Shown: positions 43,138 through 52,963, counted from the stretch's first letter. The stretch: 64,000 nt of DNA from Actomonas aquatica (GCF_019679435.2 NZ_CP139781.1:4894001-4958000); one strand, 5' to 3'. The notes: generated by a model not told the origin, from the sequence alone. Numbers and translations: made by a program.

Positions 43138-46100
43138 ATGCCCCAACGTTCGGTATATCTGCAGCGCCTTTTGAGGACTTCGGTGCAGGAGGTCATAGTG
43201 ACCTTCGACCAGGAGTATGCTCACGCGCGCCTGCTATCGGCAGCGACGTCCGGGGCTTCCCTCGAGACTCCGGCCGCGGGTCTGGCGCTGTTTGATGGAC
43301 GCGAAGCGGAGAGTCCGGATGGCGTTGGCGTGCAGGTTGAGGCCTACCGGCAGAAACATCCGGGAGTCCCGCTCTATGTGATCGGGGAGCGGCGTTTGGA
43401 ACGGCCTCTCATGCAGGCGACGGGTCTGGGGCTGAGGCATTTAATCAGCACGCCGGTGACGTTCAACGAATTGGCGGCGGCGATGGTGCGAGGGTTGAAG
43501 CCGCAGTCCGGCGGCATGCCGGCGCATTGGCTGCGGCGCTCTGAACTCATTCGCTTGTTGGTCGACTACACGCGTAGTCCGGAGCGTTTTTTGGCGGTGC
43601 CGGAGCGTCGTTATCCGGCCGGGGCCGAGGGCGCAACGAAGAGTCTGCCGTCGGCGCCGCCCATGCTGGTGGAGCCGGATGCCGGGTCGAAGGTCGCGAC
43701 AAAAGAGGAAGTTGCGAAGCCGGTGCAACCCGCTGCGGACGCGGGCGAAGACATGGCACCGGCGGCGGTTCCGCCACCTGAGGCCGCGATCGCCGATGGG
43801 TTGGCGCGGCTCGCCCGTCAGGAGAAGGTTGTGGCGGAGGCTGCGGCCACCTTGGCGGAGCGCGAACGCGAGTTGCAAAAAGCGCGGCAGACCTTGGTGG
43901 GCGATCAGGCTGAATGGGACGGCGAAGTGGCCGCTCTGAAGCAGGCTCGGGCGCAGCTGACAGAACAGCAGTCGGGGCACGAACGGCAGGAGGCGGATTT
44001 GGCCGCACGGGCGGCCGCGTTGGTGGAACGCGAGGAAGCGCTGGCTGCGCGTGAGGCGGAATTGGCCGGGCGCGAAGCAGCGCTGCAAAAAGCGGAAGGG
44101 GAGCGGGCGCAGGCCGCGGCGGCGTTGGATACGACGCGCGCCGAAATCGCCGCCAGCCAGGCGGAAGGCGTCGCTCAACGTGAGGGGATGCAGGTGGAGG
44201 CCGCCCAGTTACAAGCCCTGCGGCAGGAGCATCAGACCGCTCAGCAGGGATTGGAAAAACTGCGGACGGCCCTCGATGCGCGGGAGGCGGATTTGGCCGA
44301 ACAAGCGCGAACGCTGGCGGCCGCCCGGGACGCGTTGGGCGAAGCCGAGGCGAACCAGCGGCAGGCGACCGAAGACGTGGCGGAGGAGCGGGCAAAGCTG
44401 ACCCAGCACCGCACCGAGTTGGCCGCGCAGGCGCAGGAGCTGCAAGAGCGTAGTCAGGAAATGGATACGGAAGGGGCGGCCTTGGCCGACCGGGCGGCGA
44501 CCCTGACGGCCGGCGAAATCGAACTCAAACGGGCGGAATCAGCATTGGCCGAAGCGCAAGCGGAGCACACGGCGGCAGTGAGCAAGCTCGCCGCGGCGCG
44601 GGTGGAGCAGGAACGTATTCTGGCGGAACGTGAGGCCGAACTGAAGCGGACGCAGGAGGCGTTGGCCGAAGTGCAGGCCAAACAGGAGGAGGCAGCGAAG
44701 TCGGCGAGTGAAGACCGTGCAGCGGCGGAGCAGCAGTTGGCCGAGCAACGTGAAGCGTTGGACCGGGCGCGGGCGGAGCTCGCGACGAAGGTGGGCGAGG
44801 CCGATGAAGCGCGGGTGGAGCAGGAACGCATTTTGGCGGAGCGTGAGGCCGAACTGAAGCGGACGCAGGAGGCGTTGGTCCTGGCGCAGGCCGAACAGGA
44901 AGAGGCCGCGAAGTTGGCCTGCGAGGACCGTTCAGCAACGGAACATCAGCTGGCTGAGCAGCGCGAAGCACTGAACCGGGCGCAGTTGGAGCACGCGGCT
45001 AAGGTAAGCGAAGCCGATGCAACGCGGGTGGAACAGGAACGAGCTTTAGCCGAGCGTGAGGCGAAGCTGGAGCGCGCGCGGGAAGCGCTGGCTCAAGCGC
45101 AGGCTGAGCAAGAGCAAGCGGCGAAGACGTTGGGCGAGGGTCGTGCGACGTTGGAACATCGCCTCGCCGAACATACGGCAGCCGTGCAGCGGTTGGCGGA
45201 GCAGCGCGAGGCGTTGGTCCAGGAGCGAGCAGCGCATGAAGCCGCGCTGGCCGAAGCCGAGACCGCGCGGGTGGAACAGAAACGAGCTTTGGCCGAGCGT
45301 GAAGCAGATGTGGAGCGAGTGCGGGAGACGTTGGCTCAAGCGCAGGCTGAGCAAGAGCAAGCGGCGAAGACGTTGGGCGAGGATCGTGCGACGTTGGAAC
45401 ATCGCCTCGCCGAACATACGGCAGCCGTGCAGCGGTTGGCGGAGCAGCGCGAGGCGTTGGTCCAGGAGCGAGCAGCGCATGAAGCCGCGCTGGCCGAAGC
45501 CGAGACCGCGCGGGTGGAACAGAAACGAGCTTTGGCCGAGCGTGAAGCAGATGTGGAGCGAGTGCGGGAGACGTTGGCCCAAGCGCAAGCTGAGCAGGAG
45601 CAAGCGGCGAAGACGTTGGGCGAGGATCGCGCGGCGTTGGATCAGCACCTCGCAGAGCACGCGGCAGTAGAGCAGCAACTTGCGGAGCAACGTGAAGCGT
45701 TGTCCCAGGAGCGAGCAGCGCATGAAGCCGCGTTGGCCGAAGCGGAAACCGCGCGGGCGGATCAGGAACGGGCTTTGGCTGAGCGTGAGGCGGAGCTGGA
45801 GCGCGCGCAGGAGACGTTGGCCCAGGCGCAAGCTGAGCAGGAGCAAGCGGCGAAGACGGCGGGCGAGGGTCGTGCGACGTTGGAACAGCACCTCGCCGAG
45901 CACGCGGCAGCCGAGAAGCAACTTGAGGAGCAACGTGAGGCGTTGGTCCATGAGCGAGCCGCGCACGAAGCCGCGTTGACTGAAGCCGAAGCCGCACGGT
46001 CGGAACGGGAACGAGCTTTGGCCGAGCGTGAGGCGGAGCTGGAGCGCGCGCGGGAGACGCTGGCTCAAGCGCAGGCTGAGCAAGAGCAAGCAGCGAAGAC

Positions 46101-48780
46101 GTTGGGCGAGGATCGCGCGGCGTTGGAACATCGCCTTGCCGAGCATACAGCAGCCGAGCAGCGGTTGGCGGAGCAGCGGTTGGCGGAGCAGCGGTTGGCG
46201 GAGCAGCGCGAGGCGTTGGTCCAGGAGCGAGCAGCGCATGAGGCCGCGTTGACTGAAGCCGAAGCCGCACGGTCGGAGCAGGAACGAGTTTTGGCTGAGC
46301 GTGAGGCGGAGCTGAGACGCGCGCAGGAGACGTTGGCCCAGGCGCAAGCTGAGCAAGAGCAAGCGGCGAAGACGTTGGGCGAGGATCGTGCGACGTTGGA
46401 ACATCGCCTTGCCGAACATACGGCAGCCGAGCAGCGGTTGGCGGAGCAGCGCGAGGCGTTAGTCCAGGAGCGAGCAGCGCATGAAGCCGCGTTGGCCGAA
46501 GCGGAACCCGCGCGGGTGGAACAGGAACGAGCTTTGGCCGAGCGTGAAGCAGATCTGGAGCGAGTGCAGGAGACGTTGGCCCAGGCGCAAGCTGAGCAGG
46601 AGGAAAAGGCGAAGACGTTGGGCGAAGACCGAGCGACGTTGGAACAGCACCTCGCCGAGCACGCGACTGCCGAGCAGCGGTTGGCGGAGCAGCGCGAGGC
46701 GTTGGTCCATGATCGAGCCGCGCACGAAGCCACGTTGACTGAAGCCGAAGCCGCACGGTCGGAGCGGGAACAATTTTTGGCCGAGCGTGAAGCAGAGCTG
46801 GAGAGATCCCGGCAAGCGCTGGCTCAGGAGCGGGCTGAGCAGGCGAAGACGGCGAATGAAGATCGTGCGGCCGCCGAGCAGCAGCTTGTCGAGCAACGCG
46901 AAGCATTGGCCCAGGCGCGCGCGGAGCATGATGCGGCGGTGGCCGAAGCCGCGAAGACAAATTCAGAACAGGCGCAAAAGCTGGCGACTCGCGAAGCCGA
47001 GTTGAAGGCGGCGCAGCAGGCGCTCGCTCAGACGCAGGCCGAACAAGCCGCGGCTGCGCAAGCGGAGTCCGACCGCAGCGCCGCGCTGGAACAACGCGAG
47101 GCCGCGCTCGCGACCGAGGTCCATCAACTCGCCGAACAACGTGAGACTTTGGCGAAAGCGCGCGCGGCGCAGGTGGCTGCCAGCGAAAAACTGGCGGAGG
47201 ACCGGGAGGCCTTGATCGCGGCGCGGGCGGAGTTTGCCAGAGTCTCAGCGATCCACCAGGAGGCGGTGCGGACGTTTGCGGCGGATTGTGCGTCGTTGGC
47301 CATGACGCGATCCGACCAGCAACACGCGGCCAAGCAGCTGGCGACCGAGCGCGAGGCGTTCGTTTCGGAGCAGTCAGCCCATGCCTCGGCCGTAGCGGCG
47401 TGGCAGGCCACGCAGGCGACGCGTCGCTCCGAACTCGATCAACGTGAGACCGCACTCCGGGAACGCTCCGAAGCGCTGCGGGCGCTGGAGGTGCAAGTGG
47501 CGGCGCGACAGGCCGAGACGGCAGCCGCGACGAGCGAACAGGATTCGACCCTGGCGGCATTGGAAGCAGACCGGCAGGAGTTGGCCGCGGCCAAGGCGCA
47601 GCACGCGGCGCAAGCCACCGCGTTGGCCGACGAGCGAGCGGCACTCCAACAGATGCAAAAGGCGGCGACCGAGCGGGAGGCCGAGCTGCAGAAACGCACC
47701 GACGCGTTCCGACAGCAGGAATCCGATTTGGCGGCGGCGCGGTCCCGTTTGGACGAAGCGCTCGAGGGGCAGGCGCAGACGCAGGCCCAGCTCACGCAGG
47801 ACCGCGAGGCATTGGCGCAGGCCGAGGCGAAATTGCGGGAACGAAGCGCGTCGGTGAACGCAGCCGCCGAGGGCCAGGAACGGTTGGCGGAACGTGAAGC
47901 CGCCGCCGCAGCGGAACGTTCGGCCGCTCGAGTGGCCCTCGCGGAGCAGCAGGCTGCGGTGGATCAGGCCACCCAAGCGCTGGAGTCGCGCGCGCAGACT
48001 CTGGCCGCCCAACAGGATTCCTTGGCCGAAAAGAGTCGTCAGATCGACGCGCGGGCCGCGGCGCTGCAGACGGCGGAGGCGGCGTTGGCGGAACAACGCG
48101 CGGCCGTGGCGACGCGGGGGGTGGAGTTGGCGAGTCAGGCCGAATCGCTTTCCGGGCGTGAGCAGGAGCTCGCCGAACGTCGCGAAACTTTGGATACGCG
48201 GGATCAGGCCAGCGTCGACGCGACTGCGGCGCTGCACCAGGGAGAGGAAAAACTGCGCCAACGGGAGGCCCGGTTGCAGGAAGCCGAGGCGCGGGTGGCG
48301 GAGCTGGCCCAGCAGGAGGAGCGGGCTGCACGGCAGGAGGAACGTTTGCGCCGCCAGCAGCAGGAGCTGGAGCGGAGGGAGGCGGCGTTGACTGCACGAG
48401 AGGTTGCGTTGCGGGAGCAGGAGGCCGCCGCCGAAGCGGCGCCCGTGCCGTCATCGGCGATCGTGAAAGTGAGCGAGGCCGAGGTGGCCGAACTGCGCCG
48501 GCGCGAGCATGCTCTGGCCGAGCGGGAGCGCCGCCTGCAGGCCCAGGAGCGCGAAGTGAAGCAGATTCAATCGCAACTTACCTTGCAGCAGACGATGTCG
48601 CCGGAAACGGCGGGGGATGCCCAGGCTCGGCAGCTGGCCTTGGCCGAGCAGGCTCGGAAGTTGGAGGAGCGGCGTGCCGGGTTGGCGGAGCGGGAGAAAA
48701 CGCTCAGCCGGATCGAGATCGAATTGGCCAAGGCACGAGTCAAACTCGCCGCGCGCGAGCGGCAGTTGGGAAGTGACTGA
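43138..48780 (+). CDS. Giant coiled-coil protein with receiver-like N-terminus
   Basis: 1880 residues. The first about 130 residues resemble a receiver fold without its phosphorylatable Asp: GVPLYVIGERRLERPLMQ, TGLGLRHLISTPVTFNELAA. The rest (about 215-1880) is almost pure Ala/Glu/Gln/Arg/Leu coiled coil. Two 71-residue units begin at 44596 and 44809, then seven 81-residue units run from about 45010 to 46750 (exact DNA period 243 bases between 45241 and 45484), each with LAEREAELERARETLAQAQA and LAEQREALVQERAAHEAAL. One unit carries two extra LAEQR pentads. There is no signal peptide or membrane helix. It is probably a long cytoplasmic structural or scaffold protein. Confidence 0.88.
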   Translation: MPQRSVYLQRLLRTSVQEVIVTFDQEYAHARLLSAATSGASLETPAAGLALFDGREAESPDGVGVQVEAYRQKHPGVPLYVIGERRLERPLMQATGLGLRHLISTPVTFNELAAAMVRGLKPQSGGMPAHWLRRSELIRLLVDYTRSPERFLAVPERRYPAGAEGATKSLPSAPPMLVEPDAGSKVATKEEVAKPVQPAADAGEDMAPAAVPPPEAAIADGLARLARQEKVVAEAAATLAERERELQKARQTLVGDQAEWDGEVAALKQARAQLTEQQSGHERQEADLAARAAALVEREEALAAREAELAGREAALQKAEGERAQAAAALDTTRAEIAASQAEGVAQREGMQVEAAQLQALRQEHQTAQQGLEKLRTALDAREADLAEQARTLAAARDALGEAEANQRQATEDVAEERAKLTQHRTELAAQAQELQERSQEMDTEGAALADRAATLTAGEIELKRAESALAEAQAEHTAAVSKLAAARVEQERILAEREAELKRTQEALAEVQAKQEEAAKSASEDRAAAEQQLAEQREALDRARAELATKVGEADEARVEQERILAEREAELKRTQEALVLAQAEQEEAAKLACEDRSATEHQLAEQREALNRAQLEHAAKVSEADATRVEQERALAEREAKLERAREALAQAQAEQEQAAKTLGEGRATLEHRLAEHTAAVQRLAEQREALVQERAAHEAALAEAETARVEQKRALAEREADVERVRETLAQAQAEQEQAAKTLGEDRATLEHRLAEHTAAVQRLAEQREALVQERAAHEAALAEAETARVEQKRALAEREADVERVRETLAQAQAEQEQAAKTLGEDRAALDQHLAEHAAVEQQLAEQREALSQERAAHEAALAEAETARADQERALAEREAELERAQETLAQAQAEQEQAAKTAGEGRATLEQHLAEHAAAEKQLEEQREALVHERAAHEAALTEAEAARSERERALAEREAELERARETLAQAQAEQEQAAKTLGEDRAALEHRLAEHTAAEQRLAEQRLAEQRLAEQREALVQERAAHEAALTEAEAARSEQERVLAEREAELRRAQETLAQAQAEQEQAAKTLGEDRATLEHRLAEHTAAEQRLAEQREALVQERAAHEAALAEAEPARVEQERALAEREADLERVQETLAQAQAEQEEKAKTLGEDRATLEQHLAEHATAEQRLAEQREALVHDRAAHEATLTEAEAARSEREQFLAEREAELERSRQALAQERAEQAKTANEDRAAAEQQLVEQREALAQARAEHDAAVAEAAKTNSEQAQKLATREAELKAAQQALAQTQAEQAAAAQAESDRSAALEQREAALATEVHQLAEQRETLAKARAAQVAASEKLAEDREALIAARAEFARVSAIHQEAVRTFAADCASLAMTRSDQQHAAKQLATEREAFVSEQSAHASAVAAWQATQATRRSELDQRETALRERSEALRALEVQVAARQAETAAATSEQDSTLAALEADRQELAAAKAQHAAQATALADERAALQQMQKAATEREAELQKRTDAFRQQESDLAAARSRLDEALEGQAQTQAQLTQDREALAQAEAKLRERSASVNAAAEGQERLAEREAAAAAERSAARVALAEQQAAVDQATQALESRAQTLAAQQDSLAEKSRQIDARAAALQTAEAALAEQRAAVATRGVELASQAESLSGREQELAERRETLDTRDQASVDATAALHQGEEKLRQREARLQEAEARVAELAQQEERAARQEERLRRQQQELERREAALTAREVALREQEAAAEAAPVPSSAIVKVSEAEVAELRRREHALAERERRLQAQEREVKQIQSQLTLQQTMSPETAGDAQARQLALAEQARKLEERRAGLAEREKTLSRIEIELAKARVKLAARERQLGSD
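45010..46750 (+). repeat. In-gene tandem repeats, 243-base period
   Basis: Seven repeats, six of 243 bases and one longer by 30 bases through a local triplication of the LAEQR codons (46158-46205). Two neighbouring copies starting near 45118 and 45361 are almost identical at the DNA level, including silent positions, which indicates recent duplication or homogenisation. Confidence 0.88.
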
Positions 48781-48808
48781 GCCGGAGCGGGCAGGACCGG
48801 ATTCAAGA

Positions 48809-50053
48809 TTATAAGATTGACCCCTTAGGCTCGGGGAGGACGAGGTTGAGGAGGATGCCGGTGAGAGCGCCGAGACCGATGCCGCTGAAGCTGACGCCGC
48901 CGAGATTGAGGGTCATGCCGCCGATGGCGAAGACGAGGATGAGCGCCACCACGATGAGGTTGCGGGGCTGGCTGAGGTCGACCTTGGCATGGATGAGCGT
49001 CTGCATGCCGATGGCCGCAATGGTGCCGAAGAGTAGCAGCAGGATGCCGCCCATGACCGGCACCGGCACAGTGGCAAGCAAGCCACCGAGTTTGCCGCAA
49101 AAGGCGAGCGCCACGGCAAAGAGTGCCGCCCAAGTCATGATGGCCGGATTGAAGGCGCGGGTGACGGTGACCGCTCCCGTGACCTCCGAATAGGTGGTGT
49201 TGGGCGGACCGCCGAAACACCCAGCCAGCATGGTGGCGAGGCCGTCGCCCAGCAGGGTGCGATGCAGGCCGGGTTTCTCCAGGTAGTCGGTCCCGGTGAC
49301 GCGGCTGATGGTGAGCATGTCGCCGATGTGTTCGACCGCCGGCGCCAGCGCGATGGGCAGGATGAAGAGGATGGCTTCGGCGTTAAACTGCGGCCACACG
49401 AAGTCGGGCACGGCGAGCCAAGGCGCGGAGCCGACGGCCTCGAAGCTCACGTGACCGAGCACGAGGGCGGTGGCGTAGCCGGCGGCGATGCCACTGAGGA
49501 TGGCGAGCAGTTTCCAGAGGCCGCGGGCGAGCAGGGTCATCAGGATCGTCACCGTGAGCGAAATGCCCGCGAGCCAGAGCGAAGGGGTGGCGGGCACGAG
49601 TTGAGTGGCGCCGTCGCTGGTGCGGCCCATGGCCATGTTGGCGGCGACGGGGGCGAGCATCAGGCCGATGCTCATGATGACGGGACCCACCACGATGGGC
49701 GGCAGGTAGCGGTGCAGGATGCGCGTGCCGAAGCGTTTGATGGCGAGGCTGAGCACGACGTAGAGCAGACCCGCGGCGATGAGGCCGGACAGCGTGCCGG
49801 GTATGCCCCAAGTTGCGACGCCATGCGAGATGGGCGCGATGAAGGCGAAGGACGACGCCAGGAAAATGGGCGGCACGGCGCGGCGGGTGATGAGCTGAAA
49901 CAGCAGGGTGCCGGCGCCGGCGGTGAACAGGGCGACGTTGGGGTTGAGCCCCGTGAGCAAGGGCACGAGGACGAGGGCGCCAAAGGCGACCATGAGGAAT
50001 TGCAGGCCGATCAGGGCATCGGCGGGGCGGAAGCGGTAGTCCGTCGCACTCAT
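48809..50053 (-). CDS. Nucleobase (uracil/xanthine) cation symporter, NCS2 family
   Basis: 414 residues from the ATG at 50053 (MSATDYRFRPADALIGLQ). The frame stays open 270 codons upstream, but that part is Arg/Thr-rich, overlaps the VOC gene and is rejected. About 12-14 hydrophobic segments and the NCS2 motifs NTTYSEVTGAVTVTRAFNP and PVPVMGGILLLLFG are present. The UraA-type Glu in helix 10 fits TYSEVTG. Substrate is most likely uracil or xanthine, not resolvable here. It is divergent from the VOC gene. Confidence 0.9.
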   Translation of the reverse strand: MSATDYRFRPADALIGLQFLMVAFGALVLVPLLTGLNPNVALFTAGAGTLLFQLITRRAVPPIFLASSFAFIAPISHGVATWGIPGTLSGLIAAGLLYVVLSLAIKRFGTRILHRYLPPIVVGPVIMSIGLMLAPVAANMAMGRTSDGATQLVPATPSLWLAGISLTVTILMTLLARGLWKLLAILSGIAAGYATALVLGHVSFEAVGSAPWLAVPDFVWPQFNAEAILFILPIALAPAVEHIGDMLTISRVTGTDYLEKPGLHRTLLGDGLATMLAGCFGGPPNTTYSEVTGAVTVTRAFNPAIMTWAALFAVALAFCGKLGGLLATVPVPVMGGILLLLFGTIAAIGMQTLIHAKVDLSQPRNLIVVALILVFAIGGMTLNLGGVSFSGIGLGALTGILLNLVLPEPKGSIL

Positions 50054-50248
50054 GGGCAGCGACGCTGGGTGGCGGCTGAGGGAGCGGCAAGCCGAGGGAC
50101 CGTTTCGCCGCAAAAATGGCAAAGGGTGCGCGTTGCGTTTGGCGCGAAACGTTTGGGCCATGACGCGGCCGGGGACGTCCGCGTCCACCTTACCAGCACG
50201 ATGTGTCGCGCATTGCGTTTTGCGTGATTTCGCATCCGTTGGCGGCAA

Positions 50249-50755
50249 ATGACTACAGAGAATGATCGTCCGATCGCGGCCGGGGTAACCGTGGGCCACG
50301 TGCATCTGAAGGTGGCCGACTTGGAGCGGGCCCTCGGCTTTTATTGCGGAGTGCTGGGCTTCCAGTTGATGCAGCGCTACGGCACGCAGGCGGCGTTTGT
50401 GTCGGCCGGGGGTTACCACCATCATATCGGGCTCAACACGTGGGAGAGCGCCCACGGATCCCCGCCGCCGCGCGGCAGCACGGGGCTTTACCACTTGGCG
50501 CTGCTTTATCCGACGCGAGCTGATCTGGCCGATGCGCTGTTGCGTTTGCAACGCGGTGGCGTGGAGCTCGACGGCGCGGCTGATCACGGCGTGAGTGAGG
50601 CGCTTTACCTGCGTGATCCCGATGGCAACGGCGTCGAGCTGTATTGGGATCGTCCGAGAGACGAATGGCCCTTGGACGATGCGGGCCAGCTGGCCATGTA
50701 TACGCGTGCCCTCGATTTGCGCGGTCTGCTGGCCGAGCTGCGGGCGGAGGATTGA
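50249..50755 (+). CDS. VOC family (glyoxalase/extradiol-dioxygenase-like) protein
   Basis: 168 residues. A two-module betaalphabetabetabeta fold begins with VGHVHLKVADLERALGFY and continues with STGLYHLALLYPTR, YLRDPDGNGVELYWDRP. His19-region, His in YHLAL and Glu in VELYW form the usual metal triad; GYHHHIGLNTW lies between. The closest group is the CatE-type catechol 2,3-dioxygenase-like proteins of the cytoplasm. The substrate is unknown. It stands alone and is followed by hairpin array 4. Confidence 0.88.
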   Translation: MTTENDRPIAAGVTVGHVHLKVADLERALGFYCGVLGFQLMQRYGTQAAFVSAGGYHHHIGLNTWESAHGSPPPRGSTGLYHLALLYPTRADLADALLRLQRGGVELDGAADHGVSEALYLRDPDGNGVELYWDRPRDEWPLDDAGQLAMYTRALDLRGLLAELRAED

Positions 50756-50789
50756 GCAGGTCTTTCTGATCTGCGCCGAGAGGCAGGTG

Positions 50790-50910
50790 GGAGCGGCCGA
50801 CACGGCCGCTGCTACATCGGATGGGTTGCCCGCGTTTGGGTTGCGGGGACGCAACCGAGGTCACCGACCTCGGCTACAGCGCGGTGCATTGTTGTAGCCG
50901 GGGGCGTCGA
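50790..50910. repeat. Hairpin-module array 4 (short, mixed)
   Basis: Contains one C module (stem GCGGCCG-ACA-CGGCCGC, ending CTACA, 50790-50816), then two adjacent hairpins GTTGCG-GGGA-CGCAAC and CCGAGGTC-ACC-GACCTCGG ending in CTACA, then TGTAGCC followed by CCGGGG-GCGTCGA-CCCCGG. It lies between the convergent VOC and transglutaminase genes. Confidence 0.8.
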
Positions 50911-50934
50911 CCCCGGACTTGCGTGGGGGCGGAC

Positions 50935-51813
50935 TTAGTTGCTGCCGCCGTTGCTTGTGACGCTGACGTCGACCTCCAGGGTTGAGGTCACGTTGGGGTC
51001 TTCGCTGGCGAAGCCGCCCGCGACGGGCGGCAGGGTTTCCGGGTCGCGGCCGACGGCGACGGCGATGTGTTTGGGGCCGGTGACGACGCCGCCGGTGCTG
51101 TCGAAGCCCTTCCAACCGGCGCCGGGCAGGAAAACTTCTGTCCAGGCGTGGGTGGCGCCCATAGCGGCCGGGATGTCCTCGGTGGAGGCGTAGCCACTCA
51201 CGAAGCGGGCGGGCAGGCCGAGGTAGCGGCAGGCCTCGATCATGAGTGTGGCAAAGTCGCGGCAGGAGCCGGATTGTTTGGCCAAGGTTTTGGCCGGGCG
51301 TTGCACGCCGGGTTCCTCGCGGGCGGCGTAGGTGAAGGTGTCGGCGATGGTGCGGTTGAGGCGATCGAGCAGGGCGTAGGTTTCGACGGTCTGGCCGGTG
51401 GGGGCGAACTGTTTGGCCCATTCGCCGACGACCTTTTGATCGGCGTTGAAGACCGGCGTGAGGTAGGGGGTGAGGTCGATGCGTTCGGCCGGGTCGAGCA
51501 CGAAAGGGTAGTTTACGGCCCGGTCTTCGACGATGAAATCGAGGGGTTTGATGTCGTAGTGTTCCACCTGCACCTCGCTACGGAGGGTGAGGTGATCGGT
51601 GGGCGTGTCCGTGAACGTGACGGAGGCGACCGAGTTGTTATGCACGTCGCGCGACCAGGTGATTTTGGCCGGGGTCGGGTCGATCTCGAGGCTGGAGCTG
51701 GTGATGCGCAGGTCGTGACCCACGCGTGGTCGCAGGAGCAAGCGGTGACCGCCGAGGCGGACAGGGCTCGAGTAGCGGTAGGACGTGGTGTGACGGATGA
51801 CGAGGGGAGTCAT
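50935..51813 (-). CDS. Transglutaminase-like protein (second paralogue)
   Basis: 292 residues from the ATG at 51813 (MTPLVIRHTTSYRYSSPVRL). The N-terminal bacterial transglutaminase domain is followed by the catalytic core: Cys184 in GSCRDFATLMIEA, His in THAWTEVFLPG and Asp in FDSTGG. The C-terminus ends in a Ser/Asn/Gly tail (TSNGGSN). Its sequence is clearly different from the paralogue at 5300-6202, so they are two subfamilies rather than a recent copy. No partner peptidase genes are adjacent. Confidence 0.88.
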   Translation of the reverse strand: MTPLVIRHTTSYRYSSPVRLGGHRLLLRPRVGHDLRITSSSLEIDPTPAKITWSRDVHNNSVASVTFTDTPTDHLTLRSEVQVEHYDIKPLDFIVEDRAVNYPFVLDPAERIDLTPYLTPVFNADQKVVGEWAKQFAPTGQTVETYALLDRLNRTIADTFTYAAREEPGVQRPAKTLAKQSGSCRDFATLMIEACRYLGLPARFVSGYASTEDIPAAMGATHAWTEVFLPGAGWKGFDSTGGVVTGPKHIAVAVGRDPETLPPVAGGFASEDPNVTSTLEVDVSVTSNGGSN

Positions 51814-52168
51814 GGCAAGGAGGTTTGCCCGCACGTAGACACCAGACCGGCAGCGCACGCAAGCGGCGGGGGAAGGTGGGTCGCTTGATTCGCGCCTCAT
51901 CAAGCGTTTCCTTTCGCGGATGCGTTTTAGCGCTGTGTCGCAAGGAGGGCGGGTGATGGGAGACGGCGGTTGAAGTTCTCAACTCGTCAATGGTGGTATC
52001 GACGAGCAGGATGCGGACGCTTCCTGCGACTGGCCCTCGGCACTTAGCGCTGCTTTCCCGAATTTCGGCATGAATCTCGCCATGCTTTTCCCCAAAAAAC
52101 GCCGCGCCAGACCGTCGCTTCCGAACTCTGCAAGGCTCGGTCCCCGCGCTAACGGATCGGGCAAAGAG

Positions 52169-52963
52169 ATGGGATCCGCCTTCGCTAAACCTGCCGCTTT
52201 GAGAAACCATCGAACGCTCATTCTATTTCTACTCGCTTGCCTCTGGCTGGTCTCGGTTGGTCTGCGCGCTGATTCGAGAAGCGAAACCCTGGCAAACCTC
52301 GCCGAAGCGGCGGCTCGAGAACAATACGCCGGCTTACTGGAGGCAGAAGCAATGCGGATGGGCGTGATCGGAAATGGTGCGATTGGTCGTGAGCATTTTC
52401 GGAATGCCGCCAACCACTATCGATCCGCGCTGGCATTTGTGAAGGCCAACGGCTTGGAGGAAGCGCCGGAAGCCGAAATCGCGAAGGTGCTCAGTGCGCT
52501 CTATACCCGTATCGCTTGGTTTTCATTCAAGACCAATATGGACCGTTACCTGGCGATCGACAGCGCGGCGATGGTCGAGAAGGCGCTCGAGTGGGATGCC
52601 GAAAATGCCTTGGCACTCTGGGCTTCCGTGGAAATCAGGATCGGTGCAGAAGGCGCCCATGCCGTCCTGGATTCGGAGTTTGCGATGACAAGGATTCAGC
52701 GGGCGTTGGAAATCAAACCTGCGTTTCCGGAAGCGCTGTTGCTACTAAACAGATTTAACGGGCGGCGGGATGATCGGAATGCCGCGCAGATCGCCTTGGA
52801 TAGGTTCCTGGACTGTTTGGAGGGTTTCTCGCCCGAACTGTCGTTCTATGACACGGCCTATCCGGCCGTCGGTCACATGATATTGATCGCCGAGAACACC
52901 GTGTTGGAACGAAAGAACTACCGCAACGACGACGAACGATTCGCGTTGAGATGGACGAACTGA
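52169..52963 (+). CDS. Secreted helical-repeat (TPR-like) protein of unknown function
   Basis: 264 residues from an ATG at 52169; ATGs at 52070 and 52082 would add up to 33 basic residues. A signal-type segment (LILFLLACLWLVSVGLRA) is followed by alpha-helical repeats: HFRNAANHYRSALAF, ALEWDAENALALWASVEIR and IQRALEIKPAFPEALLLLNRF have TPR spacing. No catalytic residues are evident. It is flanked by unrelated genes, and its composition is less GC-rich than its neighbours. Confidence 0.6.
   Translation: MGSAFAKPAALRNHRTLILFLLACLWLVSVGLRADSRSETLANLAEAAAREQYAGLLEAEAMRMGVIGNGAIGREHFRNAANHYRSALAFVKANGLEEAPEAEIAKVLSALYTRIAWFSFKTNMDRYLAIDSAAMVEKALEWDAENALALWASVEIRIGAEGAHAVLDSEFAMTRIQRALEIKPAFPEALLLLNRFNGRRDDRNAAQIALDRFLDCLEGFSPELSFYDTAYPAVGHMILIAENTVLERKNYRNDDERFALRWTN

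Noticed and set aside
44999-47644. Long minus-strand open frame of 881 codons opposite the giant coiled coil
   Set aside because: It is Pro/Ala/Arg-rich, mirrors the repeat period of the coding strand and has no plausible fold; an antisense shadow.
50054-50854. N-terminal extension of the NCS2 permease
   Set aside because: The extension overlaps the divergent VOC gene and has Arg/Thr-rich composition unlike a transporter; the ATG at 50053 gives a normal family start.
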